Assembly (NCBI GenBank): GCA_003541445.1
Contig: DPMO01000251.1
Span: 1 to 9,364 of the forward strand
Direction of reading: 5' to 3'
Source of the DNA: Clostridiales bacterium
GTDB lineage: Bacteria > Bacillota > Sulfobacillia > UBA995 > UBA9673
DNA length: 9,364 bases
Part shown: piece after piece, positions 6,192 to 9,364 of the stretch
How positions within the stretch are numbered: the first letter of the stretch is position 1
Layout of the letters: every line of letters starts with the position of its first letter
Notes under the pieces: generated by a model
Told to the model about the DNA's origin: nothing
Database searches by the model: none
What the model saw: the letters and a program-made list of their open reading frames with translations, nothing else
Position numbers and translations under genes: made by a program

Positions 6192-6371
6192 GAGTCCCCT
6201 CCCGGGTGACGGCGGACTTGTCGCACCAGCCCGGAGCACGGGAGAACCCCGGCCGGCGCGCACCGAAGCCGACGAAGCCGGGGGCGGCCGCCCTCCGGGC
6301 GAGAGCAGGCAATGGCTAACAGATACGACACGAATTAGGGGATTTCCTGGCGGCCGCGGCAAAAACCTGTC
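6192..6371 (-). promoter_or_regulatory. Leader and candidate promoter of the receiver-kinase operon
   Basis: On the minus strand TTGCCG (6362-6357) and CCTAAT (6339-6334) are separated by 17 bp. Each matches four of six bases of the sigma-A boxes. A start near 6327 would give a leader of about 135 nt. The leader holds a perfect 7-bp inverted repeat CCCCGGC/GCCGGGG (6283-6277 with 6253-6247). The loop side carries two tandem copies of CGGCTTCG with a 9-nt period (6280-6273 and 6271-6264). I recognise no known riboswitch. Confidence 0.4.
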
Positions 6372-7346
6372 TTAATTCGGCCCCCCGGCGGCCTCTCGGT
6401 CCGGCCCCCGGCGCTCCCGCTCCGGGATGCCCGCCCTCCGGTCCCCCGGAGGTGTCCGGCAGGGGTTGCCGCATCCCGCACAGTCCCGGGCCTGGCACGG
6501 CTCCATGTGGATGAGGAGCGACGTCCGGTCCCAGCGCTCCTCGACGGCCTGCTCGATGCGGTCGGCCAGGTCGTGGGCGTCGGCCAAGGAGCGGTCGGGA
6601 TGCACGACCAGGTGGAGGTCGATGTGCCGCTCTGGGCCGGCCTTCCTGGTCCGCAGCTTATGGAACTCGACGTACTCGTCCCTGAAGGACTCGACGATCT
6701 CCCGGAGGACCTTCTCCTCCTGGACCGGGAGGCGCACGTCAAGGAGGGGCCCGAGCGACTTGAGGATGAGGTCCCAGGCTGCCTTCAGGATGAGGGCGGC
6801 CACCCCGAGGGCGATGATGGGGTCGAGGACGGACGCGCCGGTGAAATGGATCACCACCAGCCCCAGGGCGACGCTCGCGGAAGTGTAGACGTCGGTCCGG
6901 AGGTGAAGGGCGTCCGCCTGCAGGGCCAGGGAGTCGGCCCTTCGGCCGACCCGGAAGAGATGCTCGGAGACGGCGTAGTTCACGAGCCCCGAGGCGGCCA
7001 TGACGACGAAGCCGACACCGAGGGAGGCCACCTCCGCTCCACCGAGGAGCTCCCTCAAGGCCTCGGCGACGATCCATCCGACGGCGACGAAGATGAGGAG
7101 GGCCTCGACGAGGGCGGAGAGGTTCTCTATCTTGCCGTGCCCGTAGCGGTGCTCCTCATCAGGAGGCTGGCTGGACCGCCTCACGGAGAAGAGAGCGATG
7201 AGAGCCGCGGCCAGGTCGAGGCCTGAATGGACGGCCTCGGACATCACGCTCACCGAGCCCATCGCCAGCCCGGCGGCCAGCTTCGCGACGACCAGGGTCG
7301 TGTTGGACACCACCGACAGGGCCGCGGCCCTCACCGTGATCTGCAC
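6372..7346 (-). CDS. Cation diffusion facilitator metal-ion exporter with Cys-rich C-terminus
   Basis: CDF-family metal/proton antiporter that exports divalent metals such as Zn, Fe, Co or Mn from the cytoplasm; 324 aa from GTG 7346. Six membrane helices are visible near 10-30, 33-55, 76-98, 106-127, 152-168 and 172-195. The transport site is H40xxxD44 in helix 2 (EAVHSGLD) and H148xxxD152 in helix 5 (ADALHLRTD). RYGHGKIE (67-74) is the conserved loop after helix 2. A ZT-dimer domain follows at about 205-282 (HIDLHLVVHPDRS). A tail at 284-296 carries four cysteines (C284, C289, C292, C296). The start was chosen for GGAAGGG (7362-7356), 9 nt upstream. An ATG at 7496 would add 50 residues lacking family character. 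The HD/HD metal site leans toward Zn, but substrate cannot be fixed from sequence. The leader holds a strong inverted repeat. Confidence 0.92.
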   Translation of the reverse strand: MQITVRAAALSVVSNTTLVVAKLAAGLAMGSVSVMSEAVHSGLDLAAALIALFSVRRSSQPPDEEHRYGHGKIENLSALVEALLIFVAVGWIVAEALRELLGGAEVASLGVGFVVMAASGLVNYAVSEHLFRVGRRADSLALQADALHLRTDVYTSASVALGLVVIHFTGASVLDPIIALGVAALILKAAWDLILKSLGPLLDVRLPVQEEKVLREIVESFRDEYVEFHKLRTRKAGPERHIDLHLVVHPDRSLADAHDLADRIEQAVEERWDRTSLLIHMEPCQARDCAGCGNPCRTPPGDRRAGIPERERRGPDREAAGGPN

Positions 7347-7372
7347 GGGTTCACACCCTTCCGAGGAGACGG

Positions 7373-7416
7373 GGCTCCCCGCCAGCCGAAGGAACGAGCC
7401 CGCCTCCCGGGGAGCC
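7373..7416 (-). repeat. Inverted repeat in the CDF gene leader
   Basis: GGCTCCCCG (7373-7381) and CGGGGAGCC (7408-7416) are perfectly complementary over 9 bp, with 26 nt between. On the minus-strand mRNA the stem lies about 11 nt before the SD of the CDF gene. If transcription starts just after the TATA palindrome at 7424-7434, the stem would be almost at the 5' end of the message. It could be a metal-responsive or stabilising leader. No T-run follows on either strand. Confidence 0.6.
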
Positions 7417-7423
7417 TGACGGC

Positions 7424-7434
7424 TATAGTCTATA
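7424..7434. promoter_or_regulatory. TATAGTCTATA palindrome, candidate -10/operator
   Basis: This 11-bp odd-centred perfect palindrome is the only clearly AT-rich spot in the divergent region. On the minus strand it offers TATAGA as a -10 box for the CDF gene, but no good -35 sits 16-18 bp upstream. It may be a promoter, an operator half-site or both. Confidence 0.35.
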
Positions 7435-7444
7435 CCACGGCCCC

Positions 7445-7468
7445 AGGACCCTGACCCTGCCGGGTCCT
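7445..7468. repeat. Inverted repeat AGGACCC-N10-GGGTCCT
   Basis: AGGACCC (7445-7451) and GGGTCCT (7462-7468) form a perfect 7-bp dyad with a 10-nt spacer. It lies just upstream, on the minus strand, of the TATA palindrome in front of the CDF gene. The position fits a regulator operator. It lacks a T-run, so it is not an intrinsic terminator. Confidence 0.5.
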
Positions 7469-7584
7469 CCAGCGCCGTCGGCCTCCCCTTGCGCAACCCG
7501 CTAACTGTTCTCCGGCAGGCCTGGAGCCCTTGGAGCAGGCAACTCCGTCGTTACGTGGAACCTGCGCTCAGGACCGGGTCGCCC

Positions 7585-7626
7585 CAGGCGGCCGTCCGGG
7601 ATTCCTAGACCTCACTCAGGCGGCCG
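7585..7626 (+). repeat. Two copies of CAGGCGGCCG, 32 bp apart
   Basis: CAGGCGGCCG occurs at 7585-7594 and 7617-7626, ending just before the SD of the GH18 gene. GC-rich decamers can recur by chance, so function is uncertain. Confidence 0.5.
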
Positions 7627-7628
7627 CC

Positions 7629-7637
7629 AAGGAGAGG
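7629..7637 (+). promoter_or_regulatory. SD site of the GH18 gene
   Basis: AAGGAGAGG, continuing as GAGGAG to 7639, lies 10-12 nt before TTG 7650. This is the only in-frame start placed directly before a signal-peptide-like sequence. Another TTG at 7645 is in a different frame. Confidence 0.65.
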
Positions 7638-7649
7638 AGCAGCGTTGCC

Positions 7650-9364
7650 TTGCCTTCACGTCCCCGGGCCGCCCTCTCGGCCCTGCTCGCCTGCACGGCG
7701 CTCTCAGCCACCCTCACCGTCTCCGTCCCCTGTCCGTGGGCCGTGGGAAGATCCGGCCTGGTCCTCGCCCAGAGCCCGGCCGAGCCGGCCGCGGCTCCCC
7801 CGCCCCCCGTCACCGTCTACCTGGACGGGTGGAGACTCGACTTCGACGTCCCCCCGCAAATCGTCGATGGTCGCACCCTGGTCCCCTTCAGGCTCCTTTC
7901 CGAAGCGCTCGGGTGCGACGTCGACTGGCACGAGGAGACACGTCGGGTCACAGGTCTGGACCCCGTCACAGGAAGAGAGGTCGTCCTCGTCATCGGTGAC
8001 ACCACGGCCCGGGTCGACGGAGAGCCCCGGACGCTGGACGTGCCGGCCATGATCGTCGACGGCCGGACCCTCATCCCCCTGCGGTTCTTCAGCGAGGCCC
8101 TGGGGGCGGAAGTCGGCTGGCACCAGGAGACCCGGACCGTGACCGTCACCTCTCCCTGCCGGCCCATGACCGTGCTCGGCTACTACGCCCTGGGCAGCGC
8201 CGAGCGAACGAGCTGGGAGGCGCTCTTCGGGCGGCCGTTCCCGGAGACGGGGTTCGGCGCGACCGACATCATCTCCGAGCTGGCCTGCGCGTGGTTCGTC
8301 CTCGACCCGCGCACCGGGGCCGTCGTCACCGACGACTCTTACTCCGCCCAGAGGCGGCCGGACTCCTGGGAGACCATCCTCGACGCCGCCGCCGGGGCCG
8401 GACTCGAGGCCGAGATGATGGTCCACTGGAACCGGACGAGCGGCGGGGTGACCGACCCGGTCATCTACGACTTCCTGTCAAGCCCCCTGGCGCAGGAGCG
8501 GGCCTTGCGCGACATCCTGGCCTACGTGGGTCCGTTCCGCGGCGTGAACCTCGACATCGAGGGTCTCGGCCAGAGGCAGTCAGGCGAAGACCTCGAGGCC
8601 ACCAGGCGGAAGTTCACCTCTTTCGTGGAGCTCCTGGCCGAGGCCCTTCACCGGCGGGGCAAGACCCTCTCGCTGAGCCTCCACCCGCTGAACAGCTGGT
8701 ACCCCGGGTACGATTGGGAGGCTCTCGGGCAGGTGGCCGACAGGATCGTCATCATGGCCTACGGCTACGTTCCCGTCGACCGCCCCGAGCCTCTGGAGAA
8801 GGTCGTCGAGGCCGTCGACCTCGCCCTCGAGGTCGTGCCCAAGGAAAAACTCCTCCTGGGCCTTCTCCTGGCCAAGGACCTGGAGACGGGAAAGGACATC
8901 GGGGAGACGCCGGACACGCTGATGGCGAAGGTGGGACTGACCAAAAGGCGGCGGCTGCACGGGGTGGCCATCTGGCGCCTGAACAACGTTGGGGACGAGA
9001 GGTGGACGGCCCTGCGGCGGAGCGTCTCGCGGCCTCCGGTCCTCGAGATCGTCGTCCGGTCCGCGGACGGCGCGGGCACCGAGCGCCGCCTCGACACCAC
9101 CGGCACTCCTCCGGTCATGCGCGACGGACGCATCTACGTCCCCTTGACACCTGTCCTCACGCAGGCCGGGATCGGCGTCGATTGGGACGGGGAGGCCGGC
9201 CGGGCCACCGTGGACCTCGGCTCCACCCGGGTCGTGCTGACGGCGGGGGCGGAGGCGGGGGAAGAACCGGGGCCCGCTCCGGTCGTCGTGCGCGGCACAC
9301 TCTACGTCACCGTCACCCAGCTCCTGGAACTCCTCGAGAGGTACAGCCCTCCTCCGGGCACCCC
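7650..9364 (+). CDS. Secreted GH18-family protein with copper-amine-oxidase N-terminal-type repeats (cut by window edge)
   Basis: Exported protein; 571 codons are visible before the right edge. Residues 1-44 look like a signal peptide: Arg at 4 and 6, hydrophobic ALSALLACTALSATLTVSV, and possible cleavage at VLA-QS. A Pro/Ala linker leads to a copper amine oxidase N-terminal-like domain (about 54-168) with the paired repeats GRTLVPFRLLSEALG and GRTLIPLRFFSEALG. This domain is named after an oxidase, but in Firmicutes it is usually a surface or cell-wall module without copper chemistry. A GH18 TIM barrel spans about 173-460: GYYALG at strand 1, GVNLDIEG with Asp302 and Glu304, MAYGY, and GVAIWRLNN near the end. 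Spore-peptidoglycan-type GH18 enzymes are the closest kind I recognise. A further oxidase-like repeat region begins near 488 (DGRIYVPLTPVLTQAGIGVDW). Likely role: hydrolysis or binding of cell-wall or other N-acetylglucosamine polymers. Activity is uncertain. Confidence 0.88.
   Translation, partial: MPSRPRAALSALLACTALSATLTVSVPCPWAVGRSGLVLAQSPAEPAAAPPPPVTVYLDGWRLDFDVPPQIVDGRTLVPFRLLSEALGCDVDWHEETRRVTGLDPVTGREVVLVIGDTTARVDGEPRTLDVPAMIVDGRTLIPLRFFSEALGAEVGWHQETRTVTVTSPCRPMTVLGYYALGSAERTSWEALFGRPFPETGFGATDIISELACAWFVLDPRTGAVVTDDSYSAQRRPDSWETILDAAAGAGLEAEMMVHWNRTSGGVTDPVIYDFLSSPLAQERALRDILAYVGPFRGVNLDIEGLGQRQSGEDLEATRRKFTSFVELLAEALHRRGKTLSLSLHPLNSWYPGYDWEALGQVADRIVIMAYGYVPVDRPEPLEKVVEAVDLALEVVPKEKLLLGLLLAKDLETGKDIGETPDTLMAKVGLTKRRRLHGVAIWRLNNVGDERWTALRRSVSRPPVLEIVVRSADGAGTERRLDTTGTPPVMRDGRIYVPLTPVLTQAGIGVDWDGEAGRATVDLGSTRVVLTAGAEAGEEPGPAPVVVRGTLYVTVTQLLELLERYSPPPGT

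Larger units (their letters stand above)
7347..7649. other. 303-nt non-coding divergent region (CDF exporter / GH18 protein)
   Basis: No credible gene is seen. From left to right it holds the CDF SD (7362-7356 minus), a 9-bp inverted repeat (7373-7417 area), the palindrome TATAGTCTATA (7424-7434), the inverted repeat AGGACCC/GGGTCCT (7445-7468), a repeated CAGGCGGCCG (7585-7626) and the SD of the GH18 gene (7629-7637). No convincing -35/-10 pair was found for the plus-strand gene. No known riboswitch consensus was recognised. Confidence 0.6.

Noticed and set aside
6192..6362. ATG start at 6362 for the receiver, adding 57 residues
   Set aside because: The extra segment is Pro/Ser/Gly-rich and not receiver-like. 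TTG 6191 has a strong SD and gives the standard receiver length.
7373..7416. Inverted repeat as an intrinsic terminator
   Set aside because: No T-run on either strand, and it lies between a gene start and its likely promoter, not after a gene.
7347..7496. ATG start at 7496 for the CDF exporter, adding 50 residues
   Set aside because: The extension lacks family similarity and covers the inverted repeats and the TATA palindrome. GTG 7346 has an SD 9 nt upstream.
7672..7697. Lipoprotein signal (LLAC) in the GH18 protein
   Set aside because: The hydrophobic stretch before the Cys is short, Leu at -2 is uncommon, and the hydrophobic region continues past the Cys. An ordinary signal peptide fits better.
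1..9364. CRISPR arrays, tRNA/rRNA genes, insertion sequences or prophage genes
   Set aside because: I looked for regular spacer-repeat arrays, tRNA-like cloverleaf arms, transposase motifs and flanking inverted repeats, and found none.

Overview
The window is bacterial, very GC-rich and densely coding on both strands. It most resembles a high-GC member of the Firmicutes (Bacillota), for example a Symbiobacterium-, Thermaerobacter- or Limnochordia-like lineage. This is inferred from three things: a secreted protein joining copper-amine-oxidase N-terminal-type repeats to a GH18 domain, a clostridial-type two-piece FeoB, and frequent TTG/GTG starts behind strong Shine-Dalgarno (SD) sites. No 16S or other taxonomic marker is present.

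Layout. (1) 1-1187, minus strand: the N-terminal part of a PcrA/UvrD DNA helicase running off the left edge. (2) 1304-3878, plus strand: a ferrous-iron uptake operon of feoA, a free-standing FeoB GTPase, and a separate FeoB permease. The last two overlap by 4 nt. The helicase and feo genes diverge around an intergenic region with palindromes and a candidate promoter. (3) 3889-6191, minus strand: a two-component pair, a stand-alone receiver followed by a soluble three-PAS histidine kinase, with a 4-nt overlap. The pair converges on feoB with 10 bp between stops. (4) 6372-7346, minus strand: a cation diffusion facilitator (CDF) metal exporter with a Cys-rich tail. (5) 7347-7649: a non-coding divergent region with several inverted and direct repeats. 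(6) 7650-9364, plus strand: a secreted GH18-type protein flanked by copper-amine-oxidase-like repeats, cut by the right edge.

How the genes work together. FeoA, the GTPase and the permease should form one Fe(II) importer. The receiver and kinase should form a phosphorelay pair with no DNA-binding output, so their target is not visible here. The CDF exporter lies just upstream of the receiver on the same strand, but a 180-nt gap with its own candidate promoter separates them. Feo import and CDF export are both transition-metal functions, but nothing in the sequence proves co-regulation.

I did not find a convincing undescribed multi-gene system. The points most worth a second look are the split FeoB with a repeat-bearing leader, a possible AUA start for the helicase, structured leaders before the CDF and receiver genes, and the altered GH18 motifs. 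Long reading frames antisense to the helicase, permease and kinase were judged to be high-GC shadows.
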